DNA of 64,000 nt from Stictocephala bisonia (GCA_035578905.1 JAQJVL010000059.1:1054001-1118000), one strand, 5' to 3'. Shown: positions 35,439 to 47,491, counted from the stretch's first letter. Notes: generated from the letters alone by a model not told the origin. Numbers and translations: made by a program.

Positions 35439-36675
35439 GTGATTCACTTCTTTGTAGATTATTTTTTAAGATTATTTCTTCAGTTATTATTGTTTTTAAC
35501 TTGAAAATGTGTCTTTAGAAAACACCAGTAGATGACTATGCTTAATATAAACCCCGAGGCATGTAATAACCATTCATTATAGTTCCTCAGTGCTGCTACA
35601 ATTAACAAATAGGTCATTAAAGGCAGCCACAATTCATTGTAGTGATATAGAGGGGCAGTGGAATTATGATTGTAAGGATTTGAAAGTGGGTCATGAAGTT
35701 CAGTTAAGAATGGAAAAATTTCCATGAAAAACCACTAAATGGGTGGTACCTTCTGTTGTTAATAATATATGGTCAGAAGAATTCTGAATATTTTTGTGAT
35801 AGTTCTTTTTTTGTCATAGCTACAATATTTTAACAGACTGAATTATTTGTTAATTTATTTTATTATTATTATTTTTGGTCACTAACCACATTACTGGAAA
35901 CAGTGGTTAGTATTATTCACCTAAGTTCTGTGTTCATTTAATTGTCAAGCTGTTGTGAATAAAGATCATTATTCATTATTCATTTTCCCCCCTTTTGTAA
36001 AATACTTTTTCACACTTTGTAAAACCTTGAAAATGAACTAGTAAACTTATAACATTACTATAATATTTAGGTTTGTTTTTAATTTTACTTGAAGTTTTTA
36101 TTTGAAATATGTACACATATTCATATCCAATAGTAGCCAAGCAAAGATTAATCGATTCACTCTTCAAAATTATTTAACCCTATAATTGCCAGAGTATTTC
36201 TTGATATGAGCAGTTCTCTTAATTGCTGTCATTATTTACTTTGTATGTTTTGGTGAATAAAATGGTAAATTCATTGTATATTGTAAAAAGTATGTACAAA
36301 TGACGTGGTTAGGAGTAATAAGGTTTTTCATATACCTAACCATTGATCTGTTATAGTTTATTGTTCTTTAGAAACTGGGATAATTAAGTAGTTGATTCTC
36401 AGTTGCTTAGAATAATAATTCTATGACTCTCATTCCTGAATGTTCCCAACAATTTCTAATCACAATCAATTAAATAATACATTAAGTTTTAAATTTACTT
36501 TAGTGACAAATAAGGATGCATTGAACATTGTTAAGTAATTATGAACCACAAAAGTTAGGGGCTGGGACAATATTTCTTTATATTTGATCAAACAATTCAT
36601 AACTTGTGTAATCCTTTGACTAAATTTTAAACCAATCATTATTAGGTTAAGTTAAAGGGCACTAAGCCAGGAATT
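35439..36675. other. Intron 4 sequence, nothing recognised
   Basis: AT-rich, no repeats or domains seen. Confidence 0.35.
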
Positions 36676-36823
36676 AGTATATTGGAGAGATAGGACATCA
36701 GCAAACTTACCTTAGAAGACAATTTCACTGACACCAGTGTAGTAGTAACATACACAAAAGAATCACATAATCACACGAATTTTCAGTACCACTGGCACTT
36801 TCTTCAGTTGAGTGGAAGTTCTT

Positions 36824-36870
<47 letters not shown>

Positions 36871-37005
36871 CTCCTGAAGAAAGTGCCAGTGGTACTGAAA
36901 ATTCATGTGATTATGTAATTCTTTTGTGTATGTTACTACTACTCTGGTGTTAGTGAACTTGTCTTCTAAAGTAAGTTTGCTAATGTCTTATCTTTCCAAT
37001 ATACT
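36676..37005. repeat. 132 bp inverted repeat around a (TC)n loop
   Basis: The left arm 36676-36807 pairs with the right arm 36874-37005 at roughly nine positions in ten (for example CAGTACCACTGGCACTTTC against GAAAGTGCCAGTGGTACTG). The loop is mainly (TC)n at 36829-36868. The right arm runs directly into LINE RT text, and its last bases seem to code for part of it (YLSNILNQSLKTG). Confidence 0.9.
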
Positions 37006-38210
37006 AAACCAATCATTAAAAACTGGCATTGTTTCTGAAGGACTGAAATATGCTATTGTTAATCCTCTCTTTAAAGAAGTGATTGAGCCTTCAAGTTATC
37101 GCACTATTGCAATTTTTCTTGCTTTCCCTAAAATCCTAGAGAAAATTGTTAAAATTTAATTAGTAAATTATTTTGAAAATAATTCATTTTTCAGTGAAAA
37201 ATAGTTTGGATTCAGGCAAGGGTTTAGCACAATATCAGCCATCTAGAAGTTTGTCAATGAGGTGTCGAGTGCTTTGGATGGATCACATGCGACTGTTTCA
37301 GTCTTGTGTGATTTGTCCATGTTGACCTTGACATTCTTTTGGGAAAATTATAAAAATTTGGAATTAAATATACATAGTTGAGTTGGTTTATCATTTTTAA
37401 AAGATAGAAAACAGCAGATAGTAATAAATAAATTTCGTTCAAAATGTTGTTCATAGCAAAATCTGACGTATGGTGTCCCACAGGGCTCAATCCTGGGGCC
37501 TTTTTTATTCTCAATTTATCTAAATGACTTGTATAAGGCAACAAAAATGAGTTTGATACAGTATGCCGATGACACTACCCTTGCAGTACTCACTTAATCT
37601 CTTTGGCTGACTGTGAAGGATGAGATGAAATCCCTTAATGATTGATTTAAAAATAATGGGTTGTCTTCGAATTTCAGTAAAACACAAATAATTGAATTTT
37701 CAGCATCTCATATACACGTCACATCTAATGTTTATATAATTAATTCTGTTTTTTATGTTCAACAGCCAGGGAACATTAGCCAAGTCTTGGTCTTTCATTA
37801 GACAAACACTTTCAATGGAATAACCAGATTGAAAATACAAAAACGAAACTTAACTCTGCAAATTACTCACTTAGAGTTTTAAGTAAAATCATTTACCTAT
37901 CGACACAGATTATGGTTTACAATGCTAATTTGCATCAATATTGAGCTATGGTTTATTTTTTTTTGGAGCATGTTATCATCATCAGTCCAAATTTTTCGGT
38001 TACAAAAAAAGCTTTAAAAGTAATTTTTAACCTTCCAAAAACAGATTCATGCCGAGATTATTTTATTAAGCATAATATTTTAACTATGTATAGTCTATTT
38101 ATTCTTCAATGTTCAGTAATGGTGAAACAAAATTTTAATGATTTCATAGCATTAAACACTCACAATTACAATGTCAGACCTCTTGCTTATAGTCAAATAT
38201 GTTAGTATTT
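36975..38210 (+). pseudogene. Decayed LINE reverse transcriptase and C-terminal tail
   Basis: Broken frames give LSNILNQSLKTGIVSEGLKY, then [29 protein letters not shown] (one shift) near 37470, [14 protein letters not shown] near 37555, and finally KKALKVIFNLPKTDSCRDYF with YNVRPLAYSQIC, ending near 38204. The order is that of a CR1/Jockey-group ORF2. Many stops. Confidence 0.8.
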
Positions 38211-39105
38211 AAGTATGACTAGTCCTCTGTCACATACGTAATGTTGGTTACATATTTAAAAATGTGATGTTTGGTTACATAAAAAAAATGTTATATAGGA
38301 TGATTGAAAAATAAGCAATGTGATGTTAAATACATAAATAAGCAAGTCTATTCACCTTATCAACTCAGTTCTACTATAACGTGACATGTGTGTAAAGTAA
38401 CCATGAGTATACATATATCTCCAAATTAAAGAAGTATCAATATTTAATATGACTAGACTACTTAATTAATGATAATTTTAATTTAATGTTTGCTGTTATC
38501 TGTAATTGAAGCATATCAAATTTTTTTATCAACTCAGTGAAATCAAAATGCACTCTGACAATAGTATTAACCATTGGTTATGATAATGTAAAAATGAAAT
38601 TAAATAATTAACCCATTGCAGGTGAACGACGGAGCATATGCATCATTACGGTCTGTAGACAGGAGGCCAAAAGACGCAAACGCTGTATCATTGTTCTTTG
38701 TTTAATGTAAACTGCTTGCAATGCTTATTGATGCCGCAAGAAAGCGTTTAATTGCAGTCACTTAATACATTATTTGTAGATTAGAAACATCAAAACCTGG
38801 TAAATAGCACTCACAAGTGTACTCTGTGTTTTTCGTCAGTTTTGTTTCAATTCAGTAAACGAGAAACATTCACACATATTGGGATAATTAAGGTTCTGAA
38901 ATAAATTTATTTTAATTATATAAGTATTTGATTTTCCATTTAGCTTACATAATTAATTTGATTTGCCCCATTTAGCCCTTATGACCAGTCTATTCCTAAA
39001 CTGAATTTAGAACCCAATATTCAAAATCCTATTACTAATAACTATTAAATACTTGTCGGTGTAGTACAAGCTGATCCGGCTTGTCCAATGTCCAAGATGA
39101 AACGA
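38211..39105. other. Intron 4 sequence, nothing recognised
   Basis: AT-rich, no features supported. Confidence 0.35.
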
Positions 39106-39109
39106 CAGC

Positions 39110-39600
39110 CAATTGAAATTAAATGAAAAGTGACTTTTATTGTACACACAATTGGCGAGGTTAGGACTAAAAAGTCCTCTTACACCTAACCATTACTACT
39201 AAAATACAAATAAGTGTAAAAAAAACTAAAACATTTTGGTCAACAACAACAAAATTAATTACAAGATAGCATTACACAACAGAGAAATTAAAAAAACCTA
39301 AAGTATAGTCATTGCTAACAGACTAAGAATAAATATAACAGACTATATTAATATACATACTAAACAACTGTGAACTTAAACTCACATTAATCCTCTCATA
39401 CATACCATGCCATCAGCAAACACCTAGCGTCGCACAAGCCGGTCACCTCACGAGGCCTGCAGAAGAACCTCAACCGCAGCCCGAAACCGATCACACCCTT
39501 CACTACCTTTAATATTATCAGGAAGATTATTCCATAGTCGGTAAGCAGTTGCAGTAAAGGAGTTGGTCCACTTCAGGTACTGTAAGATGGCTGACTCACA
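39110..39600 (-). mobile_element. LINE 3' end: C-terminal codons and 3' UTR
   Basis: On the minus strand from about 39570 it reads WTNSFTATAYRLWNNLPDNI, then KGSEGCDRFRAAVEVLLQAS and a stop near 39455: the usual end of a non-LTR ORF2. The following 3' UTR contains the hairpin GGACTTTTTAGTCC with flanks GGTTAGGTGTAAGA and TAACCTCGCC. The same tail form is found on a SINE at 51270. Confidence 0.7.
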
Positions 39601-39754
39601 AATGTTTTTCGTTTCCTCCAACCATCGTCTACACGAGTGGTGTGCACAGTGAACTTATTCGTCTATTAGAAAATAACGTTTTCAAGATACAAAAGAAAAT
39701 TATTCGTATAGCATCTATTTATTTATTTATTTATTCATAAGACGCCGATCGTCA

Positions 39755-40295
39755 AGATATGGGCGAATATGGTCCCGTGATTAACTTTTGTAGTCAACCC
39801 TAATTATCTTAGACAGCCCTCTCCTGTGATCAACAAAGGTGGTTCATCTTGATCAGTTAACTTATGTAGCCCACGTGATGAACTTTGGCAGCCCTACTTG
39901 ATAAATTTGGGTAATCAACCATTATCATCTTGGGTAGCCCCCGTAATTAATTTGGGTAGCCCCACCGTGATAAACTTGTGTAGACACACTTGATTAAGGT
40001 AGGTAGCCCCTTCAAGGACCCAGGACAGTGCTCTACGTAAGGTTCGGTACTAGAGAGGACTGTCTAGTCCAAACCTTGCCTTGTAAAATAAAGACTTTTT
40101 TTAATTTTATTTTGTTTCATTTAATGAGAGGCTTGGGTCTTCCCCCTTCATTATTAACTTTGGTGGTAGTCTTGATAAACTTGGGTAGTATCTGTTATCT
40201 TCTTGAGTACTAACCGTGTACAAATTTGATAGCATTCGTGATCAGTTTGGGCAGAAATCAGCTTGGGTTGACAACTTTGATCATCTTGGGTAACC
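39755..40295. repeat. Degenerate ~28 bp minisatellite
   Basis: Variants of GTGATAAACTTGGGTAGCCCC recur irregularly through the segment, interrupted at about 40020-40150 by a non-repeat stretch. Confidence 0.65.
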
Positions 40296-40312
40296 TTGAT
40301 GCTTACACTGAA

Positions 40313-40357
40313 AGGGGGTTTGGGGGCGAAGCCCCCAACGAGCGAAGCGAGTCGCTC
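40313..40357. repeat. Two adjacent GC-rich hairpins
   Basis: GGGGGCGAAGCCCCC (40322-40336) is followed by AACGAGCGAAGCGAGTCGCTC. Both fold into short stems. It lies at the left border of a 26 bp array and stands out in AT-rich surroundings. Confidence 0.7.
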
Positions 40358-40364
40358 TGATATT

Positions 40365-40545
40365 GCCTGTTTAAGAGTGGCTCCAGCATTGCCTTTACTA
40401 GGATAACTCCAACACCACCCTTACTAGAATGGCTCCAAGATTGCCTTTACTAGAGTGGCTCTAACATTGCCTTTATTAGAATGGCTCTAACATTACCTTA
40501 ATTAGAAAAACCCCAACACCGCCTTCACTAGGTTGGCTTCAATGA
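40365..40545. repeat. 26 bp tandem array, short copy
   Basis: Units such as GCCTTTACTAGAGTGGCTCC plus AACATT, about seven copies. The right flank (40546-40805) is homologous to the right flank of the large array at 46186-46450. Confidence 0.9.
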
Positions 40546-40805
40546 ACAGAATATTGATTTTGTTTTCTTTGGCAAGACTAAAATTCAATAGTTTTTACTT
40601 TATCATTATTTAACTTTAAATAATGTACAGGGAATCACTGATACAATTCTGACAACAAAACTTATATTCTAGCATTGTTTGCCTAGTTATTATAGATTAA
40701 TGTATTTAAAAGTATGAAAAACACTGTGAGATCATCATTAAAAAAACATTACAGTTAAGAGATTAATGTACACACACTTATTAACTTTTACAACCCTATT
40801 GGGTA
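40546..40805. repeat. Duplicated flank, copy 1 (with 46186-46450)
   Basis: The words ATAGTTTTTACTTTATCATT, ACAGGGAATCACTGAT, TTCTGACAACAAAACTTATA and TTAACTTTTACAAC occur in the same order in both segments with small differences. Confidence 0.85.
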
Positions 40806-41684
40806 TTTATGCACTTTCTATACGCCTCGCCAACCTTGACTTTTTGTCACCAGTTGGTAGAATCAGGTCTATATTTGATGAGAAAACACTTTATTCTGCG
40901 GAAATAAGGCTTTATAAAAAAAAAAAAAAACCGAAAATTCTAAATTGTTGAAAATGTTATTTTTCGATTTATTTCGTTATTTTTTCATAATTTTTTAATC
41001 TGATGTAGTTTTTTGTGCTGAACACAAATTTGAATACCAGTTTGGTCTAAGACAATTATTTCTTGAGATATCACAGAAAAACTACGTTCGCGGTAAATCA
41101 CCAATGGTGCCCATAAGCACAATGTTAATAGGAGCTATCACTAGCCACCAAAAACAAATTCGCACTTATTCATGCCGGAATGACAGCCGGCAGGCCATCA
41201 CAGAGGTCAAGAACCAGAATTTAATGCAAATTATGAATTTTTGTTTAGTATATAGACCATTAGGATAAGTTAGACTATGTTTGGTAAAGTAAATAAAAAT
41301 GTATTTTTCAGGCCGAAAATTTAATTTTTTTGAAAAACCAATTATATTTCTTATTCAGCATTCAAAACAAGTAAAATGAAAATAAAATGGTTCAAATATT
41401 CCAATTTTTTTTAAAATTGGTTTTTTCACTATCACATAAAAAACTAGTTTTTAGATTTTTCAGTGAAAACGAGTTTTCCGCGGATAAAAATCAACCTCCT
41501 CAAGAATTATAAACACATATTTTACCACTTTTTCAACAAGAAATCACATTTTTAGAGGCGTGTAGAAAGTAAGACTATTGAATTAATTAACTAATTTTTA
41601 AATAGTGATATTTTTTATTTTATATTTACCTTTTGTTACTTATGATTTGAGTATTAATTTACATTTTCATCATATTTATCTGAG
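40806..41684. other. Intron 4 sequence, nothing recognised
   Basis: AT-rich, with an A-run at 40917-40930. No gene before the exon 5 acceptor. Confidence 0.35.
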
Positions 41685-41933
41685 TTACTAAAAATGTCTA
41701 AATGGAGTGTTTGTGTGAAGGAGAATGACGAGAGTGGTTCTCCATCCCAAGTTGAGGAGGCCTGCAAGAGTCCTATAGAGAAGGACTTGCATGTCCTTGC
41801 AGCGGAGAACAACTATCAACTGCTTGAGACTCTTTTGAACGGGGAGCTGCAATCCAGCCTGGAACAAGTGGACAAGCACAAACAGACTCCTTTGAACCTT
41901 GCAGCAAGACTAGGACACCATCAAGTTGTTAAG
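41685..41933 (+). CDS. ANKRD50-like: ANKRD50-like exon 5: start of the ankyrin repeats
   Basis: Encodes 83 residues in phase 0. The donor is AAG|gtagtc. The acceptor is placed at atttatctgag|TTA because it keeps frame with exon 4; a variant a few codons away is possible. The N-terminal ~30 residues are charged and serine-rich (KENDESGSPSQVEE). They are followed by KDLHVLAAENNYQLLETLL, a half-repeat, and then HKQTPLNLAARLGHHQVVK, a standard ankyrin TPLxLAAxxGHxxVV core. The exon ends just after the second helix of the repeat, a border that recurs in the following exons. The first ATG at 41694 is probably internal rather than a start. Confidence 0.8.
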
Positions 41934-42140
41934 GTAGTCTTCTTGTCTCAACAGATAAGTATGCAACTTATGATATATTGTTGCCCCTCCTACCTTCGGT
42001 TATATATGACATATTTTTAGGTAATAATTGGGGAAATATTTAATTTTATATTTATTTGGAAATAATTAATTGTCATGTTTCTAATAAAAAAGCATTTTGC
42101 TTTGGTTTGAGTACGCTTATGGATACTTATCACACAAATA

Positions 42141-43137
42141 CAAGGCATGTTTTTAAAGTAAGTACCATTTTGGAATCCCACCGCTGTAACGCTGCGATCA
42201 GATCCAGCGCATGTGTGCTAGATACTACTATCTTTTGGCAAGCCACAGCCGCCGTTACGGACCCATTTGACTGTATTTAAGGTCGCTTATGACTGTTTAA
42301 AATTCCTCCTCTGATTAAAAATGTCGCCAACTGCAAAGTACATGTTGTGATAAGTTTTCGTAACAATAAAGACATGAAAGCAGCTGACATTCATTGAGAT
42401 CAGTGAAGTTAGTACCTAATTCATCGAGATCTGTGAAGTTGATTGAGAAAACAGAATGAGTAATGGGATGGTATGTAAATGGGTGAGAGTTTTTAAGGTT
42501 GTGTGAATGTGCATGATGATGAACGAAGTCGGAAACCTTCACTCATTACTGATGACTTGGTGCAAAATGTTGATTTAAAAAGTCAGAGAAAACAGACGCT
42601 TTACAACTGCATCACTATGTAGTGTGTCTTCAAGTGTCAAAAAGTGCGATTATTGAAATTGTGACAGACTGTTTGAAGTACCGAAAGTTATGATTACGGT
42701 AGGTTCCCAAAATGCTGACGGAGAATCAAAAAAAAAAAAAAAAAAAACTAACGTTTGACAAGAATCACACAAAAAATGTTTAACCAGTTCTCTCACATTC
42801 CTAGAACATTAGAATCGTGATGGCTACAATTTTTTAAACCAAATTAATTGTCACTGTGACATACAATAAGTGTCAGCTGCTTCCACACCCTTAGCGTTAT
42901 GAAAACGTACACAGCGCATAATTCACAGTTGGTGGCATTTTTAATCGGAGGAGGAATTTTAAACAGTCATAAATGACCTTAAATACAGTCGATTGGATCT
43001 GTAATGGCGGCTGTGGCTTGCCAATAGATACTAGTACCCAGCATGCATGCGCTGAACGCAGACCGTGCGCTGAACGCAGACCGCAGCGCTACAGCGGCGG
43101 AATTCCAAAACGGTACTTACTTTAAAAACACGCCTCG
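42141..43137 (+). mobile_element. Internally deleted mariner (~1.0 kb)
   Basis: The left end GGCATGTTTTTAAAGTAAGT starts next to TA at 42139. The inverted right end ACTTACTTTAAAAACACGCC is followed by TA at 43138. Inverted homology continues about 180 bp inwards, to the TTAAACAGTCATAA region. The middle reads RSRKPSLITDDLVQNVD near 42525 and AIIEIVTDCLKYRKL, then VPKMLTENQ, near 42640-42725: parts of a mariner transposase. The catalytic half is missing. Confidence 0.88.
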
Positions 43138-43829
43138 TAATATGAATTAAGAGAGCTGCCATATCCTCACAATTTGGTTTCACCTTTGAGAATCCTTCAA
43201 TCCTCTCATTTATACAGAGTTCAACAATGTCTCCCACCCTCCATACATCCCATTGCGGTAGGAAATATAATATATTTATTTAGTTATATAATCCTACTGA
43301 CACTTATATTTAGGTGATTTTGTTATGTATGAATATCTTGAATCAACCCTCGGAGTTAAGTCCTATGTGCTAGCCTCTTTTACAGTCCCTCGCACTTATG
43401 TTGTAATAAATGAAAAAAAAAATAAATATTAAACTGAAATAATATATCACACATAAAATTTAAATTCTGTTAGATAGACTTGTACTTCAGCTAGCTTGGT
43501 ATGAGTAACAACCCAAAACAATTTTCAAAATATTAATTTCTTTCAAGATTAATCTTTTTACAAAAATTTAACATCAAAATTCCAATATTTATAAAATGTT
43601 AACAACTTTTTACTGAATAAAATTAAAAATAATATTGTTACTTTATTCATTAAACTATATTTTTGGTTTGAAAAAAAATTATTTATATATATATATATTC
43701 GCCAGGCCCATTAAGGCAAAAAACTTTAAACTTGTGTTCATGTTAAGAAACATATGCCAGTTTGGATGGATAGGCTTTGCTCGCTCGTTGATTATTAGTG
43801 AATAATAGTGGTGTGGTATTAGTATTACT

Positions 43830-44400
43830 AGAATGGCTCTAATATAGCATGTATTAGAGTGGCTCCAGCATCGCCTTTACTAGGATCACCCAACACCACC
43901 CTTACTAGAATGGCTCCAATATTGCCTCTACTAGAGTGGCTCCAACATCCCCTTTACTAGGATAACCCCAACACCGCCTTTATTAGAGTGGATCCAGCAT
44001 TGCCTTTACTAGAATAACCCCAACACCACCCTTACTAGAATGGCTCCATTTGTTTCTTACTAGAGTGGCTCCAGCATTGCCTTTACAAGGATAACTCCAT
44101 TACCATCCTTACTAGAATGGCTCCAATATTGCCTTTACTAGTGTGGCTCCAACATCCCCTTTACTAGGATAACCCCAACACCGCCTTTATTAGAGTGGCT
44201 CCAGCATTGCCTTTACTAGAATAACCCCAACAACACCCTTACTAGAATGGCTCCATTTGTTTCTTACTAGAGTGGCTCCAGCATTGCTTATAAGGATAAC
44301 TCCATTACCATTCTTACTAGAATGGCTCCAATATTGCCTTTACTAGAGTGGCTCCAATATTGCCTGTTATTAGAATGGCTCCAATATTGCCTTTACTAGA
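43830..44400. repeat. 26 bp tandem array, left half of the large block
   Basis: Alternating unit types GCCTTTACTAGAGTGGCTCC and CCTTTACTAGGATAACCCC, each 26 bp with six-base tails such as AACATC or AACACC. They are arranged in longer multi-unit patterns. About 22 units, cut at 44400 by a different minisatellite. Confidence 0.95.
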
Positions 44401-45045
44401 GTGGTCAATACCACTTTACGTGTATGGGTGGGTCGATACCACTGTACGTGTATGGGTGGGCGGGTGGGTCAATACCAATTTACGTGTATGGGTGGGTCGA
44501 TAACACTGTACGTGTATTGGTGGTCGGGTGGATTGATACCACTGTACGTGTATGGGTGGGCGGGTGGGTCAATACCACTTTACGTGTATGGGTGGGTGGG
44601 TGGGTCGATACCACTGTACGTGTATGGGTGGGCGGGTGGGTCAATACCACTTTACGTGTATGGGTGGGTGGGTTGGTCGATACCACTGGACGTGTATGGG
44701 TGGGCGGGTGGGTCGATACCACTGTACGTGTATGGGTGGGCGGGTAGGTCGATACCACTGTACGTGTATGGGTGGGCGGGTGGGTCGATACCACTGTACG
44801 TGTATGGGTGGGCGGGTGGGTCAATACCACTTTACGTGTATGGGTGGGTGGGTTGGTCGATACCACTGGACGTGTATGGGTGGGCGGGTGGGTCGATACC
44901 ACTGTACGTGTATGGGTGGGCGGGTAGGTCGATACCACTGTACGTGTATGGGTGGGCGGGTGGGTCGATACCACTGTACATGTATGGGTGGGCAGGTGGG
45001 TCGATACTACTGTACGTGTATTCAATACCACTGTACGTAAATGGG
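44401..45045. repeat. 36 bp GT-rich minisatellite with a 180 bp higher-order period
   Basis: The unit is TACGTGTATGGGTGGGCGGG plus TGGGTCGATACCACTG, 36 bp, about 17 copies. The 120 bases from 44641 recur unchanged from 44821, and the next 60 with one or two changes, giving a 5 x 36 bp higher-order unit. Because 36 is a multiple of three, both strands have long repeated frames; these are not genes. Confidence 0.95.
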
Positions 45046-45164
45046 TGGGCGAGTGGATGTTATGTGTTTATAAAAAGTTCATATAAAAAAGGCTTGTTAT
45101 TTGTACACTTACAAATAGTGTAATTAGTTCTTAATTTCAGAGACATAATGTTTTATTATTGTGG

Positions 45165-46185
45165 ACTTTATTATAGTGGCTCTAGCATCGCCTTTACTAG
45201 AACAACCCCAACACCAGCCTTACTAGAATGGCTCCAATATTGCCTCTACTAGAGTGGCTCTAACATCCCCTTTACTAGGATAACCCCAACACCGCCTTTA
45301 TTAGAGTGGCTCCAGCATTGCCTTTACTAGAACAACCCCAACACCAGCCTTACTAGAATGGCTCCAATATTGCCTCTACTAGAGTGGCTCTAACATCCCC
45401 TTTACTAGGATCACCCAACACCACCCTTACTAGAATGGCTCCAATATTGCCTCTACTAGAGTGGCTCTAACATCCCCTTTACTAGGATCACCCAACACCA
45501 GCCTTACTAGAATGGCTCCAATATTGCCTCTACTAGAGTGGCTCTAACATCCCCTTTACTAGGATAACCCCAACACCGCCTTTATTAGAGTGGCTCCAGC
45601 ATTGCCTTTACTAGAATAACCCCAACACCACCCTTACTAGAATGGCTCCATTTGTGCCTTTACTAGAGTGGCTCCAGCATTGCCTTTACAAGGATAACTC
45701 CATTACCATCCTTACTAGAATGGCTCCAATATTGCCTTTACTAGAGTGGCTCCAATATTGCCTGTTACTAGAATGGCTCCAATATTGCCTTTACTAGAGT
45801 GGCTCTAATATTGACTTTATTATAGTGGCTCTAGCATCGCCTTTACTAGAACAACCCCAACACCACCCTTATTAGAATGGCTCCAATTTTGCCTTTACTA
45901 GAATGGATCTAATATTGCCTTTATTAAAGTGGCTCCAGCATTGCCTTTACTAGAATGGCTCCAACATTGCCTCTACTAGAATAACCCCAACATCGCCTTT
46001 AATAGATTGCCTTTACTAGAACAACCCCAACACCACCCTTACTAGAATCGCTCCAATTTTGCCTTTACTAGAATAATCTCAACACCACCCTTACTTGAAT
46101 GGCTCCAATATTGCCTTTACTAGAGTGACTCTAACATCGCCTTAACTAGATTAACCCCAACACCGCCTTCACTAGGGTGGCTCCA
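45165..46185. repeat. 26 bp tandem array, right half of the large block
   Basis: Same 26 bp monomers as at 43830, about 39 units, with visible multi-unit repetition (the AACAACCCCAACACCAGCCTT type recurs). It ends in the duplicated flank at 46186. Confidence 0.95.
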
Positions 46186-46451
46186 ATCAACAGAATATTG
46201 AATTTCTTTACATTGCCAAGACTAAAACTTAATAGTTTTTACTTTATCATTATTTAACTTTTAATAATTTACAGGGAATCACTGATATAATTCTGACAAC
46301 AAAACTTATATTCCACCATTGTTTGCTTGCTTATCATGGATTTTATGTATTTAAAAGTATAAAAAACACTGTGAGTTTTAGCATAATTTAAAGAACATTA
46401 TAGTTGAAATATTAATGCATACCCATTTATTAACTTTTACAACTCTATTGA
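46186..46451. repeat. Duplicated flank, copy 2 (with 40546-40805)
   Basis: See copy 1. Order and wording match over about 260 bp. Confidence 0.85.
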
Positions 46452-47137
46452 ATTTACTGTTTGAATAACAGTTTAAGACTAATGAATTTTACACTTTATT
46501 TATGGGTTCAATTCTAGTAATAATAATATCACACTTTTATGTATAGAAACAAACAATCCATTAAAACTTCAATTATATGAGGTAAAACCATAGTTAAACA
46601 GACAAATTGTGCAACAATGGGAGTAGCTTAGTAAGAATCACAGCTGGGGAAATCAGCTGACATTGCAACAACAAAACACAATTTTTTTTCTTATGCAAAG
46701 AAAAAACTAGTACGCACCCAATATATACGGAATGTAAAATAAAAGCCCTTAATTAAGTTTACTATAATATGTAACTGGATCACATTATAAATAGTTCTGA
46801 TACAGCGTGTTTAACAATCATTTAGTCTGAGACGCTAGCAGGCATAGCAACGTCTTGATCCTAGACATTAGCACTAGGAGGGTTAATCAATTGCTATGGA
46901 ATATGGTGATAGAATAGTAAAAATACGAAATGTGTGATAATTTGAAAGAAAATGAAGTTAATAGGTGTGAATAGGATAATTATTGCAAATTTCAAGTTGG
47001 TGATTGGTTTGAATGATCCCAAGGTGGTAAGCATTGTGAATGGGATGATTATTGCAAATTTAAAGTTATTTAACACTGTAATTAGTATGCTATAAAATTA
47101 TTTAATCAGTAAATAAAGTCATAAAACTCTCTGTTAG
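46452..47137. other. Intron 5 sequence, nothing firm
   Basis: AT-rich. TCCTAGACATTAGCACTAGG and GAGGGTTAA near 46858-46885 look like one end of a TTAA element, but no partner end was found. Confidence 0.35.
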
Positions 47138-47227
47138 GTTCTGGTCAGTGCAGGAGCTGAAGTGGACCATGCTGATGTGGACGGCTGGACCGCCCTCAGA
47201 GCTGCAGCTTGGGGTGGGCACACTCAG
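47138..47227 (+). CDS. ANKRD50-like: ANKRD50-like exon 6: ankyrin repeat, 30 codons
   Basis: A 90 bp exon in phase 0 at both ends, so it could be skipped without breaking the frame. It reads VLVSAGAEVDHADVDGWTAL then [10 protein letters not shown]: the end of one ankyrin repeat (LVSAGAEVD) and most of the next ([14 protein letters not shown]). The acceptor is ctctgttag|GTT and the donor is CAG|gtaatt. It is too short to be obvious as an ORF and was found by reading the ankyrin consensus. A transposon-derived 96 bp repeat array begins only about 265 bp downstream. Confidence 0.85.
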
Positions 47228-47491
47228 GTAATTTCGACCAAAATAAACCCCTCATTCAAAAAATGGTGGGTATGAATTGGAGGCTTAGTAGCTGAATGAG
47301 CAGTCATTGGCTGAGGCAGGATAATCAGTGTGTGGGAGTTTGTTAGTAAAAACTGTGTATCCATGGTGAACTTTGTATTGCTATGTTCTATAGGGGATTT
47401 GATACATGAAATGTTTAAGAGAGAATCCTCAGGTGTAATGAATCAACATCGGTCTTCCTTCCTGCCTTGTAAATTAAAGAATACTCTCTGA

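Noticed and set aside
40322..40357. Bacterial contamination suggested by GCGAAGC hairpins
   Set aside because: Flanks on both sides are ordinary AT-rich insect-like repeats and no bacterial coding sequence is present.
44401..45123. 240-codon + frame and 183-codon - frame (THPPTHTRTVVS repeats)
   Set aside because: The 36 bp repeat is open in several frames on both strands; coding in all of them at once is not credible.
46858..46885. Possible piggyBac-type end (CTAGGAGGGTTAA)
   Set aside because: No opposite end or transposase was found in the flanking kilobases.
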